From contig NZ_CP123923.1 of assembly GCF_030450125.1 (NCBI RefSeq), forward strand, positions 3,038,001 through 3,102,000: a stretch of DNA of 64,000 bases, given 5' to 3'. Origin of the DNA: Streptomyces sp. WP-1. Lineage in GTDB: Bacteria > Actinomycetota > Actinomycetes > Streptomycetales > Streptomycetaceae. Below the pieces are notes generated by a model. The model was not told the origin of the DNA and did not search any database. It worked only from the letters and a program-made list of their open reading frames with translations. Numbering within the stretch: position 1 is the first letter of the stretch; every line of letters begins with the position of its first letter. Of this stretch, positions 27,629 to 36,837 are shown one piece after another. The position numbers were made by a program, and so were the translations under genes.

Positions 27629-28672
27629 ATGAGCAACACGAACCCCCTCCTGGACGTCTCCGGGCTGACGAAGCACTTCCCCATCAAGGGCGGCTTCCCG
27701 ATCCGGCGGACCGTCGGTGCGGTGCAGGCCGTGGACGGGCTGGACTTCCAGGTCTCCGCGGGCGAGAGCCTGGGCCTCGTCGGCGAGTCGGGCTGCGGCA
27801 AGTCCACCACGGGCCGGCTGATCACCCGGCTCATGGAGCCGACCGCCGGCACGATCAAGTACCAGGGCCAGGACATCACGCACGCGGGCCGCAAGCAGCT
27901 GGCTCCGATCCGGTCCGAGATCCAGATGATCTTCCAGGACCCGTACGCCTCGCTGAACCCGCGGCAGACGGTCGGCAAGATCATCTCCGGGCCGATGGAG
28001 ATCAACGGCGTCAACCCGCCGGGCGGGCGCGAGAACCGCGTGCGCGAACTCCTGGAGATCGTCGGCCTCAACCCCGAGCACTTCAACCGCTTCCCGCACG
28101 AGTTCTCCGGCGGTCAGCGCCAGCGCATCGGTGTCGCCCGCGCGCTGGCCCTGGAGCCGAAGCTGATCGTGGCCGACGAGCCGGTCTCCGCGCTGGACGT
28201 CTCCATCCAGGCGCAGGTCGTCAACCTGCTGCAGAAGGTGCAGCAGGAGCTGGGCATCGCGTTCGTCTTCATCGCCCACGACCTCGCGATCGTGCGGCAC
28301 TTCTCGCAGCGCGTCGCGGTGATGTACCTCGGCAAGATCATGGAGATCGCCGACCGCGAGGACCTGTACGACAACCCGCGTCACCCCTACACCCGGGCGC
28401 TGCTGTCCGCGGTGCCCGAGGCGACGGTGGACGAGGAGCCGCGCGAGCGCATCCGCCTGGTCGGCGACGTGCCCTCGCCGATCAACCCGCCGTCGGGCTG
28501 CCGTTTCCGCACCCGCTGCTGGAAGGCGACGGAGAAGTGCGCGACGGAGGCCCCGCCGCTGGTCCAGGTCGAGGGCAACAAGCCCGGCCACCTCACGGCG
28601 TGCCACTACCCTGAGACGCAGGAGACCGTCCCGGCTCCGCGCCTTTCCAAGGACCCCGAGGCAGCGGCCTGA
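27629..28672 (+). CDS. BldKE-like oligopeptide ATPase, OppF type (operon B)
   Basis: 347 residues from ATG 27629 (MSNTNPLLDVSGLTKHF). Walker [10 protein letters not shown], signature [17 protein letters not shown], Walker [13 protein letters not shown] and switch HDLAIVRHFS. C-terminal Opp extension [15 protein letters not shown] with a final ACH. By eye it is about 80 percent identical to the ATPase at 30060-31199 of operon C, for example [16 protein letters not shown] and [16 protein letters not shown] in both. Last gene of operon B; a strong hairpin follows 90 bp downstream. Confidence 0.92.
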   Translation: MSNTNPLLDVSGLTKHFPIKGGFPIRRTVGAVQAVDGLDFQVSAGESLGLVGESGCGKSTTGRLITRLMEPTAGTIKYQGQDITHAGRKQLAPIRSEIQMIFQDPYASLNPRQTVGKIISGPMEINGVNPPGGRENRVRELLEIVGLNPEHFNRFPHEFSGGQRQRIGVARALALEPKLIVADEPVSALDVSIQAQVVNLLQKVQQELGIAFVFIAHDLAIVRHFSQRVAVMYLGKIMEIADREDLYDNPRHPYTRALLSAVPEATVDEEPRERIRLVGDVPSPINPPSGCRFRTRCWKATEKCATEAPPLVQVEGNKPGHLTACHYPETQETVPAPRLSKDPEAAA

Positions 28673-28761
28673 CACACCCCTTTCCGTCGGCCGCTCCCTT
28701 GCCGGAACGGACTTCACCGGCCCATTGACCCGAGCCACCTGACGTCCGCTCCACGGGAAAT

Positions 28762-28794
28762 GAAGGCCCGCGTCTCCCCAAGACGCGGGCCTTC
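28762..28794. terminator. Bidirectional hairpin after operon B
   Basis: A perfect 14-bp stem (28762-28775 with 28781-28794, five-base loop) between the end of operon B and the 3' end of the convergent VOC pseudogene. Confidence 0.8.
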
Positions 28795-28816
28795 GCCGTA
28801 CCCGGACCCGTGCCGC

Positions 28817-29201
28817 TCACCCTGCGACGGCCTCGGCCTCGAACCCGTCCGCGTCCTCCAGACAGACGGCGTAGTGCCCGGCCCCGCAGACGTAGGGATG
28901 CCGCTCGGGAGACAGCAGCCTCCAGCCGTGCGCGGGCGCCTCCTCGGCGAGCGCGTCGACGGCTCCCCTCCCCGGCGCCCGGAAGGCCGGATGATCGAGC
29001 CCCGGGCGCATCCGGTCGTGCCCGGCACCGGACCGCAGCGCGGGCGACCGCTCGACCACCAGACAGATCTCCCCCGGCCGCCGGCTCCGCCCCGCGGGCC
29101 ATTCCTTGGTACGGCTCCCACCCGAGGGAGCCCAGCAGCCACCCCCAGGAGAGGACCGCCCGGTCCAGGTCCGGTACCCACAGCTCGACGTGATGCAGCA
29201 C
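28817..29201 (-). pseudogene. VOC/glyoxalase-family gene broken by a one-base frameshift
   Basis: The N-terminal part reads from a GTG at 29201 (VLHHVELWVPDLDRAVLSWG ... GWEPYQ), behind GAGGAG. The rest of the domain continues in the next frame (EWPAGRSRRPGEICLVVERS ... HYAVCLEDADGFEAEAVAG) to a stop at 28817. The switch is needed at about 29103-29109, where the coding strand reads CCAAGG; removing one base there restores a single 127-residue VOC domain. Neither frame alone gives a whole domain. It could be a true mutation or a sequencing error. If intact it would be a small metal-binding VOC enzyme or resistance-type protein of unknown substrate. It is divergent from a methyltransferase. Confidence 0.75.
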
Positions 29202-29224
29202 GGCCCAACTCCTCTTTCCCGCAC

Positions 29225-29273
29225 GGCACATCGTCACAAATTGGCGTGTGCCGTTCAGAAACGTGTGGCACAC
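29225..29273. promoter_or_regulatory. Inverted repeats between the VOC pseudogene and methyltransferase
   Basis: GTGTGCC at 29246-29252 is repeated inverted as GGCACAC at 29267-29273 (14-base spacer), and GGCACA at 29225-29230 pairs with the same left arm. Three related half-sites in a 79-bp divergent promoter suggest an operator for an unidentified repressor. Confidence 0.4.
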
Positions 29274-29280
29274 TGCCGCG

Positions 29281-30024
29281 GTGGTGGATCACTCGTTCGC
29301 CGATCTCTCGCTCGCCGCGTTGTACGACAGCCTCAACCCCTGGGGGCCGGGCGACGAGTTCTGTCTGGGGCTCGTGCGGCGGGCGGGTGATGTGCTCGAT
29401 GTCGGGTGCGGGACCGGGCAGTTGCTGCGCCGGGCCCGGGCCGAGGGGCATCGGGGGCGGCTGATGGGGCTGGACCCGGCCGCCGCCATGCTCGTACAGG
29501 CGCGCGCGGCCAGGCGGGACATCGAGTGGGTGCTCGGGGACACCCGGGTGCGCCGCTGGGACCCGGAGTTCGACCTCGTCGTGATGACCGGGCACGCCTT
29601 CCAGGCGCTGGTCGGGGACGAGGAGATCCGGGGCTGCCTGCGGGCCGTACGCGAGGCCCTGCGCCCCGGCGGGCGGTTCGTGTTCGAGGTCAGGAACCCG
29701 GCCGCGCGCGCGTGGGAGCGCTGGACCCCCGACCGGGCGCACCAGGCCGTCACCGCCGACGGAACCCCCGTACGGGTCACCCACCAGGTGCTGGACGGCG
29801 GTCCGCGGAACGGCCGGGTGCGCTTCACGGAGACGTACGCCAGCGACCGCTGGCCCGCCCCCCTCGTCAGCCACAGCGTGCTGCGCTTCCTGGACCCCGG
29901 CCTGCTCGCCGGCTTCCTCTCGGCGGCGGGGCTCACGGTCGTGGAGCAGTACGGCGACTGGGACGGCCGGCCGCCGGCGCCCGCCGCCCCCGAGATCATC
30001 ACCGTGGCGACGCCCACCGCCTGA
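29281..30024 (+). CDS. Class I SAM-dependent methyltransferase
   Basis: About 247 residues if it starts at GTG 29281 (VVDHSFADLSLAALYDSL); GTG 29248 would add 11 residues, and neither has a clear ribosome-binding site. Motif I is VLDVGCGTGQLLRRA, with acidic LMGLDPAAAML (motif II), VLGDTRVRRW and FDLVVMTGHAFQAL (post-I/IV), and LRPGGRFVFEVRNP. This matches small-molecule methyltransferases of the Methyltransf_25 type. Substrate unknown. It lies between operons B and C and converges on the end of operon C with 35 bp between stops. Confidence 0.85.
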   Translation: MVDHSFADLSLAALYDSLNPWGPGDEFCLGLVRRAGDVLDVGCGTGQLLRRARAEGHRGRLMGLDPAAAMLVQARAARRDIEWVLGDTRVRRWDPEFDLVVMTGHAFQALVGDEEIRGCLRAVREALRPGGRFVFEVRNPAARAWERWTPDRAHQAVTADGTPVRVTHQVLDGGPRNGRVRFTETYASDRWPAPLVSHSVLRFLDPGLLAGFLSAAGLTVVEQYGDWDGRPPAPAAPEIITVATPTA

Positions 30025-30059
30025 GCACCGGCATCACGCGGCGGGCACAACCGCGGTCG

Positions 30060-31199
30060 TCACGCCCGCCCCTCCCCCTCGTCGGACGCCCCCTCCTCCA
30101 GCGCCGCCAGCGCCGGGTCCAGCACGATGTCCTCCTCGCGACCCTCGATCGTCGGCTCCTCCGGGAAGTGGCACGCCGTCAGGTGCCCCTCGTGGTTGCC
30201 GGAGATCCGCACCAGCGGCGGTTCCTCCGTCGCGCACCTGTCCTGGGCCTTCCAGCAGCGGGTGCGGAAGCGGCAGCCCGACGGCGGGGAGATCGGCGAG
30301 GGCACGTCACCGGCGAGCCGGATGCGCTCCCTGCCGCCCGACGCCTCGTCCGTGAGGTCGACCTCGGGGACCGCGGACAGCAGGGCGTGCGTGTAGGGGT
30401 GGCGCGGCCGGGTGTAGATGGAGTCGCGGTCGCCCACCTCGATGATCTTGCCGAGGTACATCACCGCGACCCGCTGCGAGAAGTGCCGTACCACCGCGAG
30501 GTCGTGGGCGATGAAGAGGAACGCGATGCCCAGGTCGTTCTGCACCTGCTGGAGCAGGTTGACGACCTGCGCCTGGATGGAGACGTCCAGCGCGGAGACC
30601 GGCTCGTCGGCCACGATCAGCTTGGGCTCCAGGGCCAACGCCCTTGCCACGCCGATGCGTTGGCGCTGACCGCCGGAGAACTCGTGCGGGAAGCGGTTGT
30701 AGTGCTCGGGGTTGAGCCCCACGATCTCCAGGAGTTCGCGCACCCGCTTCTCCCGGCCGCCCGGCGGGTTGACGCCGTTGATCTCCATCGGCCCGGAGAT
30801 GATGGTGCCGACCGTCTGCCGCGGGTTCAGCGACGAGTACGGGTCCTGGAAGATCATCTGGATCTCGGAGCGGATCGGCGCCAGCTGCCTCCGCGAGGCG
30901 TGGCTGATGTCCCGGCCGCGATAGGTGACGGTCCCGGCGGTCGGCTCCATGAGCCGGGTGATCAGCCGGCCCGTGGTGGACTTGCCGCAGCCCGACTCCC
31001 CGACGAGCCCGAAGCTCTCGCCGGTGTGCACGGTCAGGTCGATGCCGTCCACGGCCTGCACCTGCCCGATGGTGCGGCGGATCGGGAAGCCGCCCTTGAC
31101 CGGGAAGTGCTTGGTCAGTCCCGCGACCTCCAGCAGCCGCTCCCCGTCCGTACCGGGGCCCTGCGCGCGCTGGGCCGGGAGGACCAGGTCCTCTGTCAT
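30060..31199 (-). CDS. bldKE: Oligopeptide ABC transporter ATPase BldKE, OppF type (operon C)
   Basis: 379 residues from ATG 31199; AGGAGG overlaps the stop codon of the upstream gene, so translation should be coupled. Walker [10 protein letters not shown], signature [17 protein letters not shown], Walker [13 protein letters not shown] and switch [10 protein letters not shown]; Opp extension [15 protein letters not shown]. The acidic C-terminal tail of about 25 residues ([20 protein letters not shown]) is absent from the operon B copy. The symbol follows operon order (A permease, B lipoprotein, C permease, D and E ATPases) and position beside typA. The enzyme family is certain; the symbol less so, because operon B has the same order. 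Confidence 0.82.
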   Translation of the reverse strand: MTEDLVLPAQRAQGPGTDGERLLEVAGLTKHFPVKGGFPIRRTIGQVQAVDGIDLTVHTGESFGLVGESGCGKSTTGRLITRLMEPTAGTVTYRGRDISHASRRQLAPIRSEIQMIFQDPYSSLNPRQTVGTIISGPMEINGVNPPGGREKRVRELLEIVGLNPEHYNRFPHEFSGGQRQRIGVARALALEPKLIVADEPVSALDVSIQAQVVNLLQQVQNDLGIAFLFIAHDLAVVRHFSQRVAVMYLGKIIEVGDRDSIYTRPRHPYTHALLSAVPEVDLTDEASGGRERIRLAGDVPSPISPPSGCRFRTRCWKAQDRCATEEPPLVRISGNHEGHLTACHFPEEPTIEGREEDIVLDPALAALEEGASDEGEGRA

Positions 31200-31211
31200 G
31201 ACAGTGTCCTC

Positions 31212-32234
31212 CTAGCCCAGGCGGGGCTTGATCTCCTCGATGAAGATGGTGCGCTTCTGGTCCGCGGTCAGATGGCAGGCGGCCGCCCGGTCGGTGGCGA
31301 GCGGCGGGCGTTCGGTCGTACAGCGGCCCGCCGGCGCCACCCGGTCCCGGAAGGCGCAGCGTGGATGGAAACGGCAGCCGGACGGCGGGTTGAGCAGGGA
31401 GGGCGGAGCGCCCGGGATCGGGGACAGCCGCGCGCCGGTGTCGGAGTCCAGGCGCGGCATGGAGTTCAGCAGGCCCCAGGTGTACGGGTGCCGGGGCGAG
31501 CGCAGCACCTGTTCGGTGGTGCCCCGCTCGACCGCGCTGCCCGCGTACATCACCATGATGTCGTCGGCCATGTCGGCGATCACCCCCAAGTCGTGGGTGA
31601 TGAAGATGATGCCCGATCCGAACTCCTGTTGCAGGTCCTTCAACAGGTCGAGAATCTGCGCCTGCACGGTCACGTCGAGCGCGGTGGTCGGTTCGTCCGC
31701 GATGAGCAGGTCGGGATCGCAGATCAGGGCCATGGCGATCATGGCGCGCTGGCGCATGCCGCCGGAGAACTGGTGCGGGTAGTCCTTGGCCCGCTGGCGG
31801 GGGTGGGGGATGCCGACCTTGCCGAGCATCTCGACGGCGCGTTCCCAGGCGTCCTTCTTGGAGGCGCCGTTGTGCTTCATGTACGGCTCGGCGATCTGCC
31901 GGCCGACGGTGTAGTACGGGGAGAGCGCGGTCAGCGGGTCCTGGAAGATCATGGCGACCTTGTTGCCGCGCAGCTTCTCCAGTTCCGGCTCGCGAGCGGT
32001 GGTCAGCTCCTGCCCGTCCAGCAGGATCTCGCCCTCGACGGTGGTGAACATCGGGTTGTGCAGGCCGAGGACGGTCAGGTTCGTCACCGACTTGCCCGAG
32101 CCGGACTCGCCCACGATGCCGAGCGTCCGGCCCCGCTCCAGGTCGAAGGAGAGCCGGTCCACGGCCTGGACGACGCCGTCCTCGGTCTTGAAGCTGACAT
32201 GCAGGTCCCGCACGGACAGGAGAGGTGTGCTCAT
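31212..32234 (-). CDS. bldKD: Oligopeptide ABC transporter ATPase BldKD, OppD type (operon C)
   Basis: 340 residues from ATG 32234 with GAGGAGAG upstream. Walker A GESGSGKS, signature [16 protein letters not shown], Walker [17 protein letters not shown] and switch [11 protein letters not shown]. The C-terminal Opp extension contains [10 protein letters not shown] and APAGRC, with a late ACH. It lies 13 bp after the permease and 12 bp before the second ATPase. With the other four proteins it should form the BldK importer, which in S. coelicolor imports an extracellular oligopeptide signal needed for aerial mycelium formation. Confidence 0.82.
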   Translation of the reverse strand: MSTPLLSVRDLHVSFKTEDGVVQAVDRLSFDLERGRTLGIVGESGSGKSVTNLTVLGLHNPMFTTVEGEILLDGQELTTAREPELEKLRGNKVAMIFQDPLTALSPYYTVGRQIAEPYMKHNGASKKDAWERAVEMLGKVGIPHPRQRAKDYPHQFSGGMRQRAMIAMALICDPDLLIADEPTTALDVTVQAQILDLLKDLQQEFGSGIIFITHDLGVIADMADDIMVMYAGSAVERGTTEQVLRSPRHPYTWGLLNSMPRLDSDTGARLSPIPGAPPSLLNPPSGCRFHPRCAFRDRVAPAGRCTTERPPLATDRAAACHLTADQKRTIFIEEIKPRLG

Positions 32235-32247
32235 GGGTGTCTCTCCT

Positions 32248-33228
32248 CTAGGACAGCCGCACGCGCGGATCGATGAAGGCGTACGTGGCGTCGACGACGA
32301 TGTTGAAGACCAGGATCATGGTGGCGGCGAACAGCATCACCCCGAGCAGCAGCGGCAGGTCGCTGAAGAACACGGACTGCACGGCGAGTTGGCCGAGGCC
32401 CGGCAGTCCGAAGGTGTACTCGGTGATGATGGCGCCGCCGAGCAGGGAGCCGAGGTCGATGCCGAAGATGGTGACGATCGGGATCAGCGAACCGCGCCAG
32501 GCGTAGCGGAAGAAGACATAGCGCCGGGACATGCCCTTGGCGCGGGCGGTGCGGACGTGTTCCTCCTGGAGCTGCTCGATCATCGCGGAGCGCGCCATAC
32601 GGGTGTACTGCGCGGCGAAGATCGTGGAGAGCACCACCCAGGGGATGATCAGCCCGGTGAACCAGCTCAGCGGGTCGCCGGTGAAGTCGTTGTAGGCGGG
32701 CTTGTCGAACCAGTGGGTCTGGTAGACGAGGATCGCGAGGGCGAGCGGGCCGAGGAAGTAGATCTGCAGAGCGCTGATCACCATGGCGCCGCCGGTGGCC
32801 ATCTTGTCGATCAGGGTGCCGCGCCGCCAGGCCGCGAGGAGGCCGGTGCCGAGGCCGACGACCAGGAAGCAGACGGCCGCACCCAGGGTGAGCGAGACGG
32901 TGGTGGGCAGCCGGTCCATCAGGGTGGACCAGACCGGGTCGTTGGTGTGGTACGAGTACCCGAAACAGGGGGCGGGGCACGGCCCTTGGGCGAACTGGTC
33001 GCTGCCCATGACGAGGTTGTGCAGGAAGATCCAGTACTGCTCGGTGATGGGTCTGTCCAGGCCGAGCACATGGTGGATGTTCGCGATGCTGTCCGGGTTG
33101 CAGGTCTTGCCGCACATCAGCAGCGCCGGGTCCCGGGGCACCCCGAAGAACAGCACGAACGTGACGATGCTCAGCAGAAACAGGATGACGACGGCACCGA
33201 TGATCCGGCGGACGAGGAAGCGCAGCAT
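32248..33228 (-). CDS. bldKC: Oligopeptide permease BldKC, OppB type (operon C)
   Basis: 326 residues from ATG 33228 (MLRFLVRRIIGAVVILFLL). Helix 1, then an exported loop with cysteines (LLMCGKTCNPDSIANIHHVLG and GPCPAPCFGYS) and the five-helix permease core. EAA loop: HVRTARAKGMSRRYVFFRYAWRG. It ends YAFIDPRVRLS. The first 25 residues and the Cys loop are nearly the same as in the operon B permease at 25538-26518, the best single sign that the two operons are paralogous. Confidence 0.82.
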   Translation of the reverse strand: MLRFLVRRIIGAVVILFLLSIVTFVLFFGVPRDPALLMCGKTCNPDSIANIHHVLGLDRPITEQYWIFLHNLVMGSDQFAQGPCPAPCFGYSYHTNDPVWSTLMDRLPTTVSLTLGAAVCFLVVGLGTGLLAAWRRGTLIDKMATGGAMVISALQIYFLGPLALAILVYQTHWFDKPAYNDFTGDPLSWFTGLIIPWVVLSTIFAAQYTRMARSAMIEQLQEEHVRTARAKGMSRRYVFFRYAWRGSLIPIVTIFGIDLGSLLGGAIITEYTFGLPGLGQLAVQSVFFSDLPLLLGVMLFAATMILVFNIVVDATYAFIDPRVRLS

Positions 33229-33313
33229 GAGGGGGCAGCTCTCAGACGTCGGCGGTCCGGGCGGTGCCCGGCGCGCCCCTCGGTGAGACGCGCCGGGTAC
33301 CGGCGGAGGACGG

Positions 33314-35122
33314 TTACTTGATGTAGAGGCGACGCGGGTCGACGCCGCCGATCACGTCGTCGTAGACGAGGCCGCCGACCTTGGAGCCGGCGATCTGGGT
33401 CTGCTTGTAGTAGGCGGTCGGGACCTCGTTGACCACCTTCGTCAGGAGGTACTTGTCGAGCTTCTCCCACTCGGCCGCGGACTTGACCGGGTCGGTGATG
33501 GTGTTGATGCGGTCGATCTCGCTGTTCACGTGCGGGTCGTTGATCTGCGAGTAGTTCTGCGCGCCGTCGGCGATCTGCCGGCCGTCGTACAGCGGGGGCA
33601 GGACCGTGGAGGCGGACGGCCAGTCGGCGCCCCAGGCGGTGTGGAAGATGTCGTAGGTGTTGTTCAGCTTGGAGACCTGGTCGTAGAACGTCTCGGAGGG
33701 GATCTCCTGGCGCTGGACGTCGAAGCCGGCCTTCTTCAGGCCCGCCGCCATGGCGGTGGAGTACTGCTGGCCCTCGGGGGTGTTGATGTAGCCGAAGGTC
33801 AGCTTCATGTTGAGCTTGCCGGCCGCCTTGAGCAGGGCGTGCGCCTTGGCGGGGTCGCCCGCGGGCTTCTTCTTCTTGCCGTACGGATCGAAGCCCGGGT
33901 CGTAGCCGCTGACGGTCGGGCTGATCAGGCCGCCGGCGACCTCCATCGCGTCGGTGCCGCCGTAGGCGCGGACGAAGGGGGTGATCGGCAGGGCGTAGGC
34001 GATGGCCTGGCGGACCCGGATGTCCTTCATCTCGGGCTTGCTCATGTTGATGTTCATCTGGCCCACGTACGGCTGGTAGCCGGAGACCACCCGGGACTTG
34101 AGCTTCGGGTCCCGCAGCACCTCGGACAGGTTGCCCGCGTCGACCTGGTTGTTCCAGCTGATGCCGGTCCGGTCGGGGCCGCTGTCGGCGAGCAGCGCCT
34201 TGGTGGACGCCTCGTACTGCTGGTTGAAGGTGATGTTGAACCGGTCCACGTACTGGTGGCGGATCGGGTCCGTCTTCGGGTCCCAGTTGGTGTTCTTGAC
34301 CAGCACCATCGACTTGCCGGACTTGAACGACTCGATCTTGTACGGTCCGCTGGTGACCGGGTTCTTGTCGTACTTCTCCTTGGTGTCGCCCTTGGCGGAG
34401 ACGACGGAGTAGCCGGCCATGGCGAGCGCGTACGGCAGGTCCGGGTGCGGCTTCTGGAAGTGGAAGACGACGGTCTTGTCGTCGGGCGTGGACAGGATGC
34501 TGTCGGGCAGGTGCTTGCCCTGGTAGGGGCCGTCGGGCAGCAGCTTGCGGTAGCTGGTGCCGCTGGTGTTCGCGAGCCACTGCTGGATGTAGCTCGGGCC
34601 CTGGTTGATGAACGGCGCGAAGAGCCGCTCGAAGGTCTGCCGGACGTCCTTGGCCGTGATCGGCGTGCCGTCGGCGAACTTGATGCCGTCCTTGAGCGTG
34701 TACTTCCAGGTCTTGCCGCCGTCGGTGGTGGTGCCGGAGTCGGTGGCGAGGTCGCCGACCACCTCGTGCTGCTTGCCGTCGTCACTGGTCGCCTTGTAGC
34801 CGGTGAGGCCGCGGTGGATCAGCTGGGCGACCGTCATCTCGTCGTTGACGTAGATCTGCGCGGGGTCCAGGTGCGCGTAGCTGTCGCGCTGGAGGACCTC
34901 CATGCTGCCGCCGTTCCTGGCGCCGGGCACGGCCGCCGCGGGCCCGGTGGAGTCGGCCGCGTCGCCGAACTTGATGGAGGCCTGCTGGCGTTGCGCGTTC
35001 TGCTCGTCCTGCTTCTTGTTGTCGCCCGCGTCGCTGCCGCCCTTGCTGCAACCGGTGAGCACAAGAGCTCCGGCCGCGAGCACGGAGAGTGCGCCGTATG
35101 CGTGGCGTCCGCCCCTACTCAT
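33314..35122 (-). CDS. bldKB: Peptide-binding lipoprotein BldKB, SBP family 5 (operon C)
   Basis: 602 residues from ATG 35122 (MSRGGRHAYGALSVLAAGAL); an in-frame ATG ten codons earlier is possible. Sec-type lipoprotein signal with lipobox LTGC and lipid-carrying Cys25; there is no twin-arginine pair. The mature part begins with a Lys/Gln/Asn-rich linker, then the SBP family 5 domain: HLDPAQIYVNDEMTVAQLIHR, DGIKFADGTPITAKDVRQTFERLF, GPYKIESFKSGKSMVLVKNTNWD and DIFHTAWGADWPSAS. In S. coelicolor BldKB binds the oligopeptide signal. Start, size and operon position fit. The close relationship to 23681-25438 means function could be shared or swapped. Confidence 0.82.
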   Translation of the reverse strand: MSRGGRHAYGALSVLAAGALVLTGCSKGGSDAGDNKKQDEQNAQRQQASIKFGDAADSTGPAAAVPGARNGGSMEVLQRDSYAHLDPAQIYVNDEMTVAQLIHRGLTGYKATSDDGKQHEVVGDLATDSGTTTDGGKTWKYTLKDGIKFADGTPITAKDVRQTFERLFAPFINQGPSYIQQWLANTSGTSYRKLLPDGPYQGKHLPDSILSTPDDKTVVFHFQKPHPDLPYALAMAGYSVVSAKGDTKEKYDKNPVTSGPYKIESFKSGKSMVLVKNTNWDPKTDPIRHQYVDRFNITFNQQYEASTKALLADSGPDRTGISWNNQVDAGNLSEVLRDPKLKSRVVSGYQPYVGQMNINMSKPEMKDIRVRQAIAYALPITPFVRAYGGTDAMEVAGGLISPTVSGYDPGFDPYGKKKKPAGDPAKAHALLKAAGKLNMKLTFGYINTPEGQQYSTAMAAGLKKAGFDVQRQEIPSETFYDQVSKLNNTYDIFHTAWGADWPSASTVLPPLYDGRQIADGAQNYSQINDPHVNSEIDRINTITDPVKSAAEWEKLDKYLLTKVVNEVPTAYYKQTQIAGSKVGGLVYDDVIGGVDPRRLYIK

Positions 35123-35276
35123 CACGAGGATTCCCACCCATCTGTGTGTCATCAGTGCGTTCCATGTCTCACCGGTACGAAAAGGACTCTGATGCGGTAC
35201 GAGGAGTACTGAAGTGCCGTGCGATACGCAGGAGTTGCCGAACGGGCCCGTCTCCCGCCGGCGGTTTCGGCAGGGG

Positions 35277-36305
35277 TCAGCGCGCGGTCTTGGGGTCGAA
35301 CGCGTCGCGGACCGAGTCGCCGAGCAGATTGAAGGCGACGACGAAGATGATCATCGAGATGCCCGGGAAGAACATGTAGGTGATGTCGTTCTGCATCACC
35401 AGTTCGGTGGACGCCTTGGAGAACATCTGCCCCCAGTCCGGCGTCGGTTCGACGATGCCCACGCCCAGGTACGACAGACCGGCCTCGGCGGTCACGAAGT
35501 TGGGCAGCAGATACGTCGACTGCACCAGCAGCGGGGTGACGATGTTCGGCAGGATCTCCTTGCGGATGATCCGCCAGGGCGAGGCCCCGCTGACCTTGGC
35601 CGCCTCGATGAACTCCCGCTCGCGCAGGGCGAGTGCGGTGCCGCGCAGGATGCGGCCGAGACCCATCCAGCCCAGGAACCACTGGACGATGATCAGGGCG
35701 ACCACCCGCACATAGGTCGGCGTCTCGTCGCGCGGGCTGACGAACAGGGAGACCACGACCGGCATGCTCGCGATGAAGAACAGCTGCGCGGGGAAGGCGA
35801 GCAGGAAGTCGATGACCCGGCCGATGAAGTAGTCGGTACGGCCGCCGAGATAGCCGGCCGCGACACCGAGCAGAATGCCGGTCACGACGACCGCGACGGT
35901 GACGGCGACCGAGATCATCAGCGAGGTGCGGATGCCGTAGATGAGCTTGGTGAAGACGTCGTAGCCGTTGCCGGGTTCGAGCCCGAACCAGAACTGGCCG
36001 CTGATGCCGCCGTTGGGATGCACCGGCACCCCGGCGCTGTCGAAGAGTTCCGGGCGTTCGTCCGCGTAGACCGTGTACGGGTTCTTTCCGTACACCTTCG
36101 CGATCAGCGGCGCCAGCAGCCCGATCAGGAAGAAGAAGCCCACCACGTAGGCCGATATCACTCCGGTGCGGTCACGCTTGAAGCGCGTCCACATCAGCCG
36201 GCCGGGGGACCGGCCCGGCAGCGCGGCCTCGACCGTCGCCTTCGGCCCTGGTTCGCCGGAGACGACCGTGGTTCCGCCGCCCCCCATGTCGATAGGACTT
36301 GTCAC
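35277..36305 (-). CDS. bldKA: Oligopeptide permease BldKA, OppC type (operon C)
   Basis: 342 residues from a GTG at 36305 (VTSPIDMGGGGTTVVSGEPG). N-terminal Gly-rich cytoplasmic segment, then MWTRFKRDRTGVISAYVVGF into helix 1, an exported loop with KVYGKNPYTVYADERPELFD, and a five-helix core with EAA loop FIEAAKVSGASPWRIIRKEI. It ends NLLGDSVRDAFDPKTAR. First gene of operon C, with a 154-bp gap before the lipoprotein gene that could hold a secondary promoter. A long non-coding leader region lies upstream. Confidence 0.82.
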   Translation of the reverse strand: MTSPIDMGGGGTTVVSGEPGPKATVEAALPGRSPGRLMWTRFKRDRTGVISAYVVGFFFLIGLLAPLIAKVYGKNPYTVYADERPELFDSAGVPVHPNGGISGQFWFGLEPGNGYDVFTKLIYGIRTSLMISVAVTVAVVVTGILLGVAAGYLGGRTDYFIGRVIDFLLAFPAQLFFIASMPVVVSLFVSPRDETPTYVRVVALIIVQWFLGWMGLGRILRGTALALREREFIEAAKVSGASPWRIIRKEILPNIVTPLLVQSTYLLPNFVTAEAGLSYLGVGIVEPTPDWGQMFSKASTELVMQNDITYMFFPGISMIIFVVAFNLLGDSVRDAFDPKTAR

Positions 36306-36802
36306 GGTTCGTCCGTTTCACAGATATGGGTGTGAGTGGTGCCCGGGTACTCCGAGGACGCGCGAACGCACAGGCGGACGCGCGTAGTCACAGGACCTGG
36401 TCACACGACGGGAAGCGAAGAACCGATCCGCCTGCTGCTTGCGACACCGCACATGGGTGTTCCTCCTCACGACTGCACGCGTTCACCTACAGAGGGGGGT
36501 TTTGGCCCAGCCTCCGACACCCCTGACGGAGGCTCAGGCACCCCTTGGTGCTCGTGAGTCGACGCAACTGTCCCCACAGCGCGTGACCCATCGACCCGAG
36601 CGCTACGCGGCTAACTATCTGCCATGGGCGGAACCAGCGACCACTGCCCGTAGATCTCGATTCAGTCACAGCTGCCGCCCAGACCTTTCAAAATCTGGAC
36701 AAAGCGTCTGCCCGAAGAAGGCGCGAAACGGACTTGTTACATGGCTATCGGGCAACGATCTCCGCATGTCGGACATACACCACTGAAAAACGGGTTGCAA
36801 AA
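36306..36802 (-). promoter_or_regulatory. Long upstream region of operon C (bldK-type)
   Basis: About 500 bp between the operon C start and the typA terminator with no credible gene. Visible structure: an 8-bp inverted repeat AGCCTCCG/CGGAGGCT at 36509-36516 and 36527-36534 (ten-base loop), a GCACC/GGTGC hairpin at about 36537-36551, and CCAGA...TCTGG around 36680-36699 in an A/T-rich patch. Any promoter lies on the minus strand; no confident -35/-10 pair was found. Its length suggests multiple regulators or a long leader for the developmental operon. Confidence 0.5.
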
Positions 36803-36837
36803 AACCCGGGTCCCCCCATGGAGGGGGAACCCGGGTT
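36803..36837 (-). terminator. Intrinsic terminator of typA with U-tract
   Basis: A 9-bp outer stem (36803-36811 with 36829-36837) is extended by a C-run/G-run pair with one bulge. On the typA transcript it is followed directly by a run of U bases, a canonical Rho-independent terminator, which is uncommon in this genome type. It begins 15 bp after the typA stop. Confidence 0.88.

Noticed and set aside
22572..28672. Naming operon B as bldKA-E
   Set aside because: Operon C lies next to typA in the orientation I recall for bldK, and operon B is inverted; the symbols were therefore put on C and B was called bldK-like. A phylogeny could reverse this.
29406..32276. A 956-codon plus-strand frame across the methyltransferase and two ATPase genes
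   Set aside because: It is out of frame with the methyltransferase and antisense to bldKE and bldKD, both unmistakable ABC ATPases.
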